Source of the DNA: Amycolatopsis sp. cg9
Lineage (GTDB): Bacteria; Actinomycetota; Actinomycetes; Mycobacteriales; Pseudonocardiaceae
Assembly: GCF_041346945.1 (NCBI RefSeq)
Contig: NZ_CP166850.1
Span: 3,968,001-4,032,000, forward strand
Direction: 5' to 3'
Length of the DNA: 64,000 bases
Positions 56,766 to 64,000 of this stretch are shown in pieces; positions within the stretch are counted from its first letter, which is position 1, and each line of letters opens with the position of its first letter. The notes beneath the pieces were generated by a model, which was not told the DNA's origin, did no database searches, and saw nothing but the letters and a program-made list of their open reading frames with translations. The position numbers and the translations under genes are program-made.

Positions 56766-57465
56766 GATCGAGGAGCTCTCCGTTTCCTACGGCGCCGTCC
56801 GCGCGCTCGACGGCGTCGGCATCACCGTCGAGCGGGGCGGGATCACCGCCGTGCTCGGGGCGAACGGGGCCGGCAAGAGCACGTTGCTGCGCACGATCAG
56901 CGGCCTGCAGCCCGCCCGGGCCGGCCGGATCTCCTGGGACGGCGCGGAACTCACCGGCCGGGCGCCGGACCGGATCGCCCGCGGCGGGGTCGCGCACGTG
57001 CCCGAAGGCGGCGGGGTGATCACCGAGCTGACCGTCGACGAGAACCTCCGGCTGGGCGCGCTGTGGCGGCGGGACCGCGCCGATCGCGCCGCCGCGCGCC
57101 GGGAGGTCTACGAGCTTTTCCCACCCCTGGAGGAACGTTCGGCGAAACCCGCGTCGACGCTCTCCGGCGGGGAACGGCAGATGCTGGCCATCGGCCGCGC
57201 CCTGATGAGCCGGCCCGGGCTGCTGCTGCTGGACGAGCCGTCGCTGGGGCTCGCCCCGCTGATCACCGCGCGGATCATGGGGATCCTGCGGGACCTGCGG
57301 GCCTCGACCGGGCTGACCGTCGTGCTCGTCGAGCAGAACGCGCACAGCGCGCTGTCCATCGCCGACCGCGGGTACGTCCTCGCGCTCGGCAAGGTGGTGG
57401 CCGTCGACACCGCGGCGGAACTGCTGGCCGACGACGGCCTCCGCCACGCCTACCTCGGCTTCTGA
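56758..57465 (+). CDS. livF: Branched-chain amino acid-type ABC ATPase (LivF family)
   Basis: 235 residues, GTG 56758 overlapping the LivG end by 8 bp. Walker A VLGANGAGKSTLLRTISGL, LivF-type GGVAHVPEGGGVITELTV (Q-loop region), LSGGERQMLAIGRALM, LLLLDEPSLGLAPL and VVLVEQNAHSALSIADRGYVL. Second ATPase of the transporter. Confidence 0.92.
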   Translation: MLEIEELSVSYGAVRALDGVGITVERGGITAVLGANGAGKSTLLRTISGLQPARAGRISWDGAELTGRAPDRIARGGVAHVPEGGGVITELTVDENLRLGALWRRDRADRAAARREVYELFPPLEERSAKPASTLSGGERQMLAIGRALMSRPGLLLLDEPSLGLAPLITARIMGILRDLRASTGLTVVLVEQNAHSALSIADRGYVLALGKVVAVDTAAELLADDGLRHAYLGF

Positions 57466-57494
57466 CCGTCCACAATGGAGGTGACCGGTCCGGT

Positions 57495-58346
57495 ATGCAG
57501 GACTTCTTCGATCTGACCCTCGGCGGGATCTCGGCCGGCGCGGTGTACGCGGCGCTCGGGCTCGCCCTGGTCATCATCTACCGGGCCACCCGGGTGGTGA
57601 ACTTCGCACAGCCCGCCCTCGCCCTCATCTCCACCTACCTCGCGTACTCGGTGACCAAGGCGACCGGCAGCTACTGGCTCGGCTTCGCCGTCGCGATCGT
57701 CGCCGGGACCGTGCTGGGCGTCGCCACCGAACGGCTGCTGATCCGGCCGCTGCGGCACCGCTCCGAGCTGAGCTCGATCATCGTCACGCTCGGGCTTCTG
57801 CTGGTGCTGCAGGCGATCGCGGGCATGATCTGGTCCAACGAGCCGCTGGCGTTCCCGTACGCCTTCGACTTCCGCGGCCGGTTCTCCGCCAACGACCTGT
57901 TCGTCGTGCTGATCGTGCTCGCCATCGCCGCGCTCGTGCTCGTCGTGTTCAAGTACACCCCGCTGGGCCTGCGGATGCGCGCGGCGGCGTTCGCGCCGGA
58001 CGTCGCCCGCACCCTCGGCGTGCGGGTCGGGCTGATGCTCACCGTCGGCTGGGGCATGGCGGCGGCCGTCGGCTCCCTGGCCGGGCTGCTCGCCACCCCG
58101 CCGTTCCTGTTCCCGAACGTGCTGGACGGCGTCTTCGTCTACGCGCTCACCGCGGCGGTGCTCGGCGGCCTCGACAACCCCTTGGGCACCATCGCCGGCG
58201 GGTTCGTCCTCGGCGTCGGACTGTCCTACGTGTCCGGCTACTTCGGACCCGAGATGGTGACGATCGCCGCGCTGGCGATCCTGGTGATCGTGCTTTCCGT
58301 GCGCCCGAGCGGGTTGTTCGGCCGGGCGAAGGCGAGGCGGGTATGA
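57495..58346 (+). CDS. livH: Branched-chain amino acid-type ABC permease (LivH family)
   Basis: 283 residues with eight hydrophobic segments. LTLGGISAGAVYAALGLALVII and RATRVVNFAQPALALI are LivH signatures; a GLRMRAAAFAPDVARTLGV loop contacts the ATPase, and AAVLGGLDNPLGTIAGGFVLGV closes the core. ATG 57495 lies 29 bp after the LivF stop. Works with LivM, whose start overlaps its stop (ATGA). Confidence 0.92.
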   Translation: MQDFFDLTLGGISAGAVYAALGLALVIIYRATRVVNFAQPALALISTYLAYSVTKATGSYWLGFAVAIVAGTVLGVATERLLIRPLRHRSELSSIIVTLGLLLVLQAIAGMIWSNEPLAFPYAFDFRGRFSANDLFVVLIVLAIAALVLVVFKYTPLGLRMRAAAFAPDVARTLGVRVGLMLTVGWGMAAAVGSLAGLLATPPFLFPNVLDGVFVYALTAAVLGGLDNPLGTIAGGFVLGVGLSYVSGYFGPEMVTIAALAILVIVLSVRPSGLFGRAKARRV

Positions 58347-59419
58347 GCGTGCGCACCTCCCTCCCGCGGACCACCGTGCGGACCGAAGAAAAGAAGCGCA
58401 CGCTGCCGCCGCTGGTCCGCCACGTGCTCGCCGCGCTGGCCGCCTTCGCCGTCGTCGTGGTGCTGACGCTGGTGACCGACGAGTTCACCAACCTGCGGAT
58501 CGCGACGATCGGCTACTACCTGATCGCGGTGGCCGGGCTGACCCTGCTGACCGGCCTCACCGGCCAGGTCTCCCTGGGCCACGGCGCGTTCATGTTCATC
58601 GGCGCGTACACGGTGGCGCTGCTGGTGAACAAGGTGCCGTCGTTCCCGCTGTGGGCCGACCTGCTGCTCGCGTCGGTGGCGGGCGGGCTCGCCGGGTTGC
58701 TGGCCGGGGCCGCGGCGGCCCGGCTGCGCGGGCCGTACCTGGCCGGGGCGACGCTCGCGCTGGCCGTCGGCCTGCCCGCGCTGACCCGCAGGTTCCCGGA
58801 CTTCCTCGGCGGCAGCAACGGGCTGAGCTTCACCGTCCACAGCAGACCGTCCGGAATGGTCGGTGTGGTCCCGGAACTGCGGTGGCAGACCTGGATCGTC
58901 TGGCTCAGTGTGCTCATCGCGCTGGTGCTGGTGGTCAACATCGTCCGCGGGCGGCTCGGGCGCGACTTCCGCGCCGTCCGCGACGACGAGGTCGCCGCGT
59001 CGCTGAGCGGGATCGCCGTCGGGCGCACCAAGATCCTCGCGTTCCTGGTCAGCGCGGTGTGCGGCGGGCTCGCCGGTGGCCTGCAGGCGTTCCTGCTCGG
59101 CACCGCCGCGCCGGGGTCGTTCACGCCCGCGCTGTCGCTGAGCCTGCTGGCGGCCGTGGTGCTGGGCGGGCTCGGGTCCCTGTGGGGCGCGCTGTGGGGC
59201 GCGGTCGCGCTCGTCTACTTCCAGGCCTGGTCCGAGGACCTCGCCGACGTGCTGCACCTGAACACCGACGTGGCCAACAACCTCCCGCTCGCGGTGTACG
59301 GCGTGATCCTCATCGTCGTCGTGCTCGCCTTCCCGCGGGGCATCCAGGGCGGTTTCCAACGCCTGCGCGGGCTGCTCCGCCGACCCGCCGAAAAGAAGGA
59401 GAACCATGAGACTCACTAG
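58343..59419 (+). CDS. livM: Branched-chain amino acid-type ABC permease (LivM family)
   Basis: 358 residues. After ~35 charged residues come hydrophobic segments; LLTGLTGQVSLGHGAFMFIGAY is the LivM signature, with RAVRDDEVAASLSGI as the coupling loop and AAVVLGGLGSLWGALWGAVAL near the end. ATG 58343 overlaps the LivH stop. Its last 14 bp overlap the binding-protein gene. Confidence 0.92.
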   Translation: MSVRTSLPRTTVRTEEKKRTLPPLVRHVLAALAAFAVVVVLTLVTDEFTNLRIATIGYYLIAVAGLTLLTGLTGQVSLGHGAFMFIGAYTVALLVNKVPSFPLWADLLLASVAGGLAGLLAGAAAARLRGPYLAGATLALAVGLPALTRRFPDFLGGSNGLSFTVHSRPSGMVGVVPELRWQTWIVWLSVLIALVLVVNIVRGRLGRDFRAVRDDEVAASLSGIAVGRTKILAFLVSAVCGGLAGGLQAFLLGTAAPGSFTPALSLSLLAAVVLGGLGSLWGALWGAVALVYFQAWSEDLADVLHLNTDVANNLPLAVYGVILIVVVLAFPRGIQGGFQRLRGLLRRPAEKKENHETH

Positions 59420-60719
59420 GTACGGCGCGGGTTTCCTCGCCCTCGCCCTGGCGCTGACCGCGTGCGGCGGCGCGGGGGAGAGCGACGGCGGCGGTCAGCA
59501 GGCCGCGGACTCGGCCGTCGGCGTCACCAAGGACACCGTCGTGATCGGCACCCACCAGCCGCTGACCGGGCCGGCCGCGCCGGGGTACAGCAAGATCTCC
59601 GTCGGCGCTCGCGCGGTCTACCAGGCGATCAACGACGGCGGCGGCGTCAACGGGCGCAAGATCGACTACAAGGTCGAGGACGACGGCTACAACCCGACGA
59701 AGACCGTCGAGGTGGTGAAGAAGCTCGTCCTGCAGGACAAGGTGTTCGCGATCGTCGGCGGGCTGGGCACGCCGACGCACTCCAAGGTCGTCGACTACCT
59801 CAACTCCGAAGGCGTACCGGACCTGCTGGTGTCCTCGGGCGCGCTCGCCTGGGACAACCCGCAGAAGGCGCCGATGACCTTCGGGTACCAGGTGGACTAC
59901 ACGCGCGAGGGCAAGATCCAGGGCAAGTACATCAAGGACACCTTCGCGGGCAAGAAGGTCGGCTACTTCACGCAGAACGACGACGTCGGCCGCGACACGC
60001 AGGCCGGGCTGGACCAGTTCGTCAAGGACCAGGCCGTCGTCCGGCAGGGCTACGACAGCGCGAACACCGACGTCACGCCGCAGCTGTCCGCGCTGAAGGC
60101 CGCGGGCGCCGAGGTCGTCGTCTGCGCGTGCATCCCGGCGTTCACCGCGCTGTCGATCCTGGCCGCGGCGAAGATCGGCTACCGGCCGCAGTTCGTGGTC
60201 AGCAGCATCGGCGCGGACCCGGCGACGCTGTCCGGGCTGCTGCAGGACTTCGCCAAGCGCGGCGGCGCCAGCGTCTCCAGCGGGCAGCTGCTGGCCGGCC
60301 TGATCGGCACCGGCTACCTGCCGGACGTCGCCCAGACGTCGGACCCGTGGGTCGCCTACTTCAAGGGCATCCACGACAAGTACATCCCGAAGGAGCCGTT
60401 CACGAACACCGTGCTGTTCGGCATGGTGCAGGCGTACACGTTCGCGCAGGCGCTCAAGGCCGCCGGGCCGGACCCGACGCGCCAGAAGCTCGTCGACGCG
60501 ATGAGCTCCGGGTCGCTCAAGGGCCCCGGCCTGACGCCGTTCGGGTTCTCGAAGGAGTCCCACGCCGGCTACACCGGCGCGTACGTCTTCAAGATCAACC
60601 CGGACACCACCACGGCGGTCATCCAGCCACCGTCGGTCACCGACCGGGGTACCGGGGCCATCACGGCGTACACCGGTGAACGCGCCACCCCGGAGCAGGT
60701 GAACCTGCTGAGCAAGTGA
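59406..60719 (+). CDS. livK: Branched-chain amino acid-type substrate-binding lipoprotein (LivK family)
   Basis: 437 residues. Lipoprotein signal FLALALALTAC (Cys ~20), then a Gly/Ser-rich linker. Type I binding fold: DTVVIGTHQPLTGPAAPGYS, VNGRKIDYKVEDDGYNP, FAIVGGLGTPTHSKVVDYLN and VGYFTQNDDVGRDTQAGLDQF. It captures the substrate outside the membrane. Last gene of the operon and AAGGAG precedes ATG 59406 inside the LivM end. A terminator hairpin follows. Liv-type binding proteins of this size often prefer aromatic or organic acids, so the substrate is open. Confidence 0.9.
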   Translation: MRLTRYGAGFLALALALTACGGAGESDGGGQQAADSAVGVTKDTVVIGTHQPLTGPAAPGYSKISVGARAVYQAINDGGGVNGRKIDYKVEDDGYNPTKTVEVVKKLVLQDKVFAIVGGLGTPTHSKVVDYLNSEGVPDLLVSSGALAWDNPQKAPMTFGYQVDYTREGKIQGKYIKDTFAGKKVGYFTQNDDVGRDTQAGLDQFVKDQAVVRQGYDSANTDVTPQLSALKAAGAEVVVCACIPAFTALSILAAAKIGYRPQFVVSSIGADPATLSGLLQDFAKRGGASVSSGQLLAGLIGTGYLPDVAQTSDPWVAYFKGIHDKYIPKEPFTNTVLFGMVQAYTFAQALKAAGPDPTRQKLVDAMSSGSLKGPGLTPFGFSKESHAGYTGAYVFKINPDTTTAVIQPPSVTDRGTGAITAYTGERATPEQVNLLSK

Positions 60720-60724
60720 GGAAC

Positions 60725-60757
60725 GGGCCGGTTCGCGGCGGTGCCGCGGACCGGCCC
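60725..60757 (+). terminator. Terminator of the liv-type operon
   Basis: GGGCCGGTTCGCGGC (60725-60739) pairs with GCCGCGGACCGGCCC (60743-60757), one G-U pair, with a three-base GGT loop. It starts six bases after the binding-protein stop. The following TetR gene has its own -10 (TAGGGT 60768-60773). Confidence 0.88.
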
Positions 60758-60779
60758 CCCGCTCACATAGGGTGGCGAC

Positions 60780-61346
60780 ATGACGGTCAGGGAGAAGGTC
60801 GTGCGGGCGGCGGTCCGGCTGTTCGCCGAGAAGGGCTTCGAGGCGACGACGGTCCGCGAGATCGTCGAAGCCGCCGGCGTCACCAAGGGTGGCCTCTACC
60901 ACTACTTCGAGTCCAAGGACGACCTGCTCTTCGAGATCTACGTGGCGATGCTGCGGATGCAGACGCGGCGGATGGTGACGATCGCCGGGTCGGACCTGCC
61001 GCTGCCGGAGCGGCTGCACGCGATCATCGTCGACGTCGTGGTGACGAGCATCGCCGACCTGGACGCGGCGACCGTGTTCTTCCAGTCCTTCCCGCTGCTG
61101 GAGAAGTCCAAGCAGGTCCAGGTGCGCGCCGAGCGGCGGACGTACCACGAGCGCGTGCGCGACCTGGTCGCCGAGGGGCAGCGGGCCGGTGTCTTCCGCG
61201 CGGACGTCCCGGCCGACCTGGTGATCAACTACCACTTCGGCGCCATCCACCGGCTCGGCATGTGGTACCACGCCGACGGCGAGCTGTCGGGGGAACAGGT
61301 CGGCGAGCACTTCGCGAACCTGATGCTGCGCAGCCTCCGTCCTTAG
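60780..61346 (+). CDS. TetR family transcriptional regulator
   Basis: 188 residues. HTH: VREKVVRAAVRLFAEKGFEA, TTVREIVEAAGVTKGGLYHYFESKDDL, very close to FadR/KstR2-like acyl-CoA regulators. C-terminal domain: VFFQSFPLLEKSKQVQVRAERR, YHFGAIHRLGMWYH. TAGGGT lies six bases before ATG 60780, so the message is probably leaderless and independent of the liv-type operon, which ends at a hairpin just upstream. Position suggests, but does not prove, control of that operon. Confidence 0.9.
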   Translation: MTVREKVVRAAVRLFAEKGFEATTVREIVEAAGVTKGGLYHYFESKDDLLFEIYVAMLRMQTRRMVTIAGSDLPLPERLHAIIVDVVVTSIADLDAATVFFQSFPLLEKSKQVQVRAERRTYHERVRDLVAEGQRAGVFRADVPADLVINYHFGAIHRLGMWYHADGELSGEQVGEHFANLMLRSLRP

Positions 61347-61367
61347 TGGACGATCTATCGTGGGGTC

Positions 61368-62318
61368 ATGCACATCGTGGCGGTCCTCGCGCTGGACCAG
61401 GTCGTCCCGTTCGACCTGGCGACCCCCATCGAGACCTTCTCGCGCACCCGGCTGCCGGACGGCGCACCGGCCTACGAGGTCCGCATCTGCGGCCCGGCGC
61501 CCGAGATCGACGCGGGCGCGTTCACGCTGCGGCCACCGTGGGACCTGACCGGCCTGGCCGAGGCGGACACGATCATCGTGCCGGGCCGCTCGGCGAACCC
61601 GCCGGTCCCCGCCGCGGCTTCGGCGGCGCTGCGCGCGGCGGCCGAGCGGGGCGCCCGGATCGCGTCGATCTGCTCGGGCGCGTTCATCCTGGCCGAGACG
61701 GGCCTGCTGGACGGCCTGCGCGCGACGACCCACTGGGCGGCGGCCCCCGAACTGGCCCGCCGGCACCCGGCGGTCGAGGTCGACCCGGACGTGCTGTACG
61801 TGGACAACGGCCAGCTCCTCAGCTCGGCGGGCGCGGCGGCCGGGCTGGACCTCTGCCTCCACCTGATCCGCCGCGACCACGGTTCGGCGGTGGCCGCCGA
61901 CGCGGCCCGCATGTCGGTGATGCCCCTGGAACGCGAGGGCGGACAGGCCCAGTTCATCGTTCATGACACCCCGCCGGCCCCGCGCGGGTCCGAGCTGGAG
62001 CCGCTGCTGGCGTGGCTGGAGGAGAACTGCGCCGCGGAGCTGACGCTGCCGGGCATCGCGGGGCAGGCGGGGATGAGCACGCGGACGCTCAACCGCCGCT
62101 TCCGCGAACAGACGGGAACGACGCCGCTGCAGTGGCTGCTGCGGGCCCGGGTGCGCCGGGCGCAGTACCTACTGGAGGCGACGGCGGACCCGGTGGACCG
62201 GATCGCGGGCGAGGTGGGGTTCGGATCGCCGACGGCGTTCCGCGAGCGCTTCAAGCGGGTGGTGGGGCGGAGCCCGCAGGCCTACCGCGCGAGCTTCCGG
62301 GCGGCCGGGATGACGTGA
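61368..62318 (+). CDS. GlxA family (PfpI-AraC) transcriptional regulator
   Basis: 316 residues. N-terminal DJ-1/PfpI-like domain (VAVLALDQVVPFDLATPIETF, IIVPGRSANP, RIASICSGAFILAETGLLDG with the nucleophile-position Cys, TTHWAA). C-terminal AraC HTH pair (ELTLPGIAGQAGMSTRTLNRR, FREQTGTTPLQWLLRARV, DRIAGEVGFGSPTAFRERFK, VVGRSPQAYR). GlxA-type regulators sense small molecules and activate catabolic genes. TATCGT six bases before ATG 61368 suggests a leaderless start. Confidence 0.92.
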   Translation: MHIVAVLALDQVVPFDLATPIETFSRTRLPDGAPAYEVRICGPAPEIDAGAFTLRPPWDLTGLAEADTIIVPGRSANPPVPAAASAALRAAAERGARIASICSGAFILAETGLLDGLRATTHWAAAPELARRHPAVEVDPDVLYVDNGQLLSSAGAAAGLDLCLHLIRRDHGSAVAADAARMSVMPLEREGGQAQFIVHDTPPAPRGSELEPLLAWLEENCAAELTLPGIAGQAGMSTRTLNRRFREQTGTTPLQWLLRARVRRAQYLLEATADPVDRIAGEVGFGSPTAFRERFKRVVGRSPQAYRASFRAAGMT

Positions 62319-62407
62319 GCGGGTGGGGCGCGACCGCCGCCGGGTTTGAGCCTGCCGTTCTCGTGGTACTGACCGGGATCATCGCAGTCCCGTTCGGGAG
62401 GGTGCTC

Positions 62408-62797
62408 GTGCAGATCCAGGTCAACACCGACCACAACGTCCACGGTGGCGAACGACTGGCCACCTTCGTGACCACCGACCTGGAGAGCAGCCTCTCCCGG
62501 TTCGGCGGGTGGGTGACCCGGGTGGAGGTGCACCTCAGCGAGGACGGCGGCGGCAAACCGGACGACAAGAGGTGCGTGATCGAGGCCCGCCCCGGCGGCA
62601 AGCAGCCGATCGCGGTCACCCACCACGCGACCACTGTGGACGACGCGTACACCGGCGCGGCCCACAAACTGGGGCGGGTACTGGATTCCCGCTACGACCG
62701 CGCCCACGACCACAAGGGCAGCGAGAGCATCCGGCACATGCCGGCCCCGGAGGACCCGGACCAGGTCGGCGTGCTCGAGGACGAACCGCGGGACTGA
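62408..62797 (+). CDS. HPF/RaiA family ribosome-associated protein (short)
   Basis: 129 residues. QIQVNTDHNVHGGERLATFV opens the ribosome hibernation fold (beta-alpha-beta-beta-beta-alpha), followed by VTRVEVHLSEDGGGKPDDK, RCVIEARPGGKQPIAVTHH and the long helix DDAYTGAAHKLGRVLDSR. Such proteins bind the 30S A/P sites; this short form lacks the C-terminal dimerisation domain of long HPF. GTG 62408 is chosen because GGGAGGG lies five bases upstream (GTG 62402 is the alternative). No stress-gene context is visible. Confidence 0.82.
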   Translation: MQIQVNTDHNVHGGERLATFVTTDLESSLSRFGGWVTRVEVHLSEDGGGKPDDKRCVIEARPGGKQPIAVTHHATTVDDAYTGAAHKLGRVLDSRYDRAHDHKGSESIRHMPAPEDPDQVGVLEDEPRD

Positions 62798-62881
62798 GCA
62801 AAGCCGGCGGCCTCCTGCGAGACGCGCACACGCCGTGACAGGGCGTGGCGCGTTCGGCAGACCGGCAGCCGGGATCGGCGA

Positions 62882-63250
62882 TCGGCTCCGACGCGGGAAT
62901 CCCTGCTGAAGCAGCGCGCGCAGCTCGACGAACAGCGGCGCGAGCGCGATGCTCGCCGTGACTACGAGTACGAAGCCCGCAAACGGCTGTACGCCGAATG
63001 CGGGCCGATCCTGCTGCAACTGAGCGAGGCCGCCGAGCGCCGGATCGCCGCACTCGCTCGAACGGCGCGGCAAGGTCACCTCGGGCCGGAGCGGACGTCG
63101 TGGCTGGCGGCGGCTCACCCTGGTCGATTTCAAGCTGGACCGTGAAATCCAGGACACGCGCGCCCTGCCCAGGCCTACCTCTACCGGGCCTTGCTGCAGG
63201 TTCCCACCGACGTCGGCGTCGCCGAGGGGTACCTCGCGGAGCGACCGGCG
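62882..63250 (+). pseudogene. Broken gene of a conserved actinomycete family, two frame changes
   Basis: The DNA codes in pieces. Frame A, from about 62897, reads SLLKQRAQLDEQRRERDARR, YEYEARKRLYAECGPILLQLSEA, then ends in a stop near 63143. Frame B reads RRLTLVDFKLDREIQ (~63105-63150). Frame C reads AQAYLYRALLQVPTDVGVAEG (~63170-63230). Joined, they form one protein-like text of a helical, Arg/Gln-rich family, with a deletion between RTSWLA and RRLTLVDF compared with intact homologues as I recall them. No intact start or end is seen. The gap 62798-62881 holds nothing recognisable. Confidence 0.7.
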
Positions 63251-63259
63251 GCTGTCCCA

Positions 63260-64000
63260 TCACCCCGGGTATTCCGCGTGGATCTCGCCGTCGAACAACC
63301 GCCAGTAGAAGGCGTTCAGCTTCGCGGCCGCAGGCGCGTGCCGGGCCAGGATCGCGGCTACGGTTCGCGGCACGTCCGCCGGGATGTGCCCGGCAGCGCA
63401 CCGGCGGACGTACTCGTTGCGCTCGACCGGGCCGCCGCCGGCCGGCACCGGTACGCCGCACACCGCGGTCACCAGCCAGTTGACCAATCGCATGGCGGCG
63501 TAACCTTCGTCATGGTTCGCGTGGCGTTCGGCAAAGTCGCGCTCGGCGGCCGACAGGTCGAAGTGCGGCGAGGTGGCCAGCCCGAAGTCGGTGAGGTAGA
63601 TCCGCTCCCCGTCCGTGCGCAGGTTGCCGAAGTGCCCGTCCATGTGCAGCAGTTGCCTGCCGCGCAAGAACTTCACGATCTCGGAAAGCTGCCGCTCGAC
63701 CGCGGCGGCCTTGCCGGCGGGGTCCTCGCCCAGCCAGTCCGGCAGCGGGTGCGGGAGGTACTCGCAGAACAGCACCAGGCTGCTCGATGCCGCGGCCAGC
63801 GCTTCGAACCGCGCACGCACGGTCGAGCTGCCGCCCAGCGCGGCGACCACCCCGTCGATGTCGGCGTACTCGGCCGCGAGCGGTGACCGGCCGGGCAGCA
63901 CCCGCCAGTGGTGGAGAATCGGGAACGCCTGGGTTTCGCCGGCCAGCACGGCGTCGGTGACGATCACGTTCGCGGCCAGTTCCCGCCACGCGGTGAACCC
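63260..64000 (-). CDS. Kinase-fold (aminoglycoside phosphotransferase-like) protein, partial at right edge
   Basis: The frame is open to the window edge: before GTG 63967 the codons read GFTAWRELAANV, which continues the protein, so the true start is outside. The visible ~247 residues have the catalytic loop LLHMDGHFGNLRTDG (His-x-Asp-x4-Asn) and YLTDFGLATSP (DFG), as in aminoglycoside phosphotransferases and protein kinases. The N-terminal ATP-binding lobe is mostly missing from the window. Substrate unknown. It faces the broken gene convergently. Confidence 0.8.
   Translation of the reverse strand, partial: GFTAWRELAANVIVTDAVLAGETQAFPILHHWRVLPGRSPLAAEYADIDGVVAALGGSSTVRARFEALAAASSSLVLFCEYLPHPLPDWLGEDPAGKAAAVERQLSEIVKFLRGRQLLHMDGHFGNLRTDGERIYLTDFGLATSPHFDLSAAERDFAERHANHDEGYAAMRLVNWLVTAVCGVPVPAGGGPVERNEYVRRCAAGHIPADVPRTVAAILARHAPAAAKLNAFYWRLFDGEIHAEYPG

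Noticed and set aside
1..64000. tRNA, rRNA, riboswitch, insertion sequence or integrase
   Set aside because: I looked for tRNA-like cloverleaf ends, transposase or recombinase motifs and known riboswitch cores and saw none; a covariance-model search would be decisive.

Overview
This 64-kb window is high-GC actinomycete chromosomal DNA. It most resembles Amycolatopsis or another Pseudonocardiaceae member. Evidence: strong codon bias to G/C in third position, many GTG starts, a mycobacterial-type FolP2, a SARP-NB-TPR regulator, a large LuxR ATPase, many TetR/MarR/GntR regulators next to small metabolic genes, and intergenic palindromes. The gene set is typical of a chromosome arm: dense small operons, many convergent or divergent pairs, no rRNA, tRNA, transposase or CRISPR array that I could see. 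No prophage or integrative-element core was found.

Layout. 1-6 kb: the 3' end of an Asp/Asn-tRNA synthetase-like gene, a SalK-like protein, a tandem palindromic repeat, a membrane protein plus OmpA-like lipoprotein pair, then a coupled pair of a degenerate PfkB protein and a GTP-cyclohydrolase-II-like enzyme. 6-16.8 kb: small catabolic units (SDR, glyoxalase-fold protein, CGNR regulator with a dehalogenase-like hydrolase, a DeoR/GH4/sugar-kinase locus, a KstD-like flavoprotein, and a TetR-amino acid dehydrogenase-luciferase-like operon). 17.3-18.5 kb: a gene-free GC-rich repeat region. 18.5-30 kb: epoxide hydrolase fusion with its TetR, secreted proteins, LuxR ATPase regulator, YceI, rhomboid protease, FolP2, methyltransferase. 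30-33 kb: a LolA/RseB-like exported protein coupled to an ABC exporter.

34-39 kb: a TPR-CHAT protease, a cytoplasmic subtilisin, an ECF sigma factor and a small protein coupled to the sigma factor. This is the strongest candidate for an undescribed system: it recalls the protease/sigma output arm of Craspase but has no CRISPR parts.

39-48 kb: EamA/MarR pair, metallo-hydrolase, metzincin-ricin secreted protein, and a mannose-family PTS operon (IIB, fused IIC-IID, IIA, ceramidase-like amidohydrolase) with a DasR/NagR-type GntR. That regulator's probable operators overlap two tandem promoters. 48-54 kb: SARP-NB-TPR regulator, a dead type II thioesterase, an MFS exporter and a kelch protein. 54.7-61.3 kb: an orphan lipoprotein and a complete branched-chain-amino-acid-type ABC operon (G-F-H-M-K) followed by a TetR. 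61-64 kb: GlxA-type regulator, HPF/RaiA-like protein, a pseudogene and a kinase-fold gene running off the edge.

Two patterns cut across the window. Many regulator genes have a TANNNT hexamer 6-7 bases before the start codon, suggesting leaderless mRNAs. Five convergent gene pairs end in one shared CTAG, each strand using it as TAG. All functions are read from sequence motifs and family knowledge; no database search was run.
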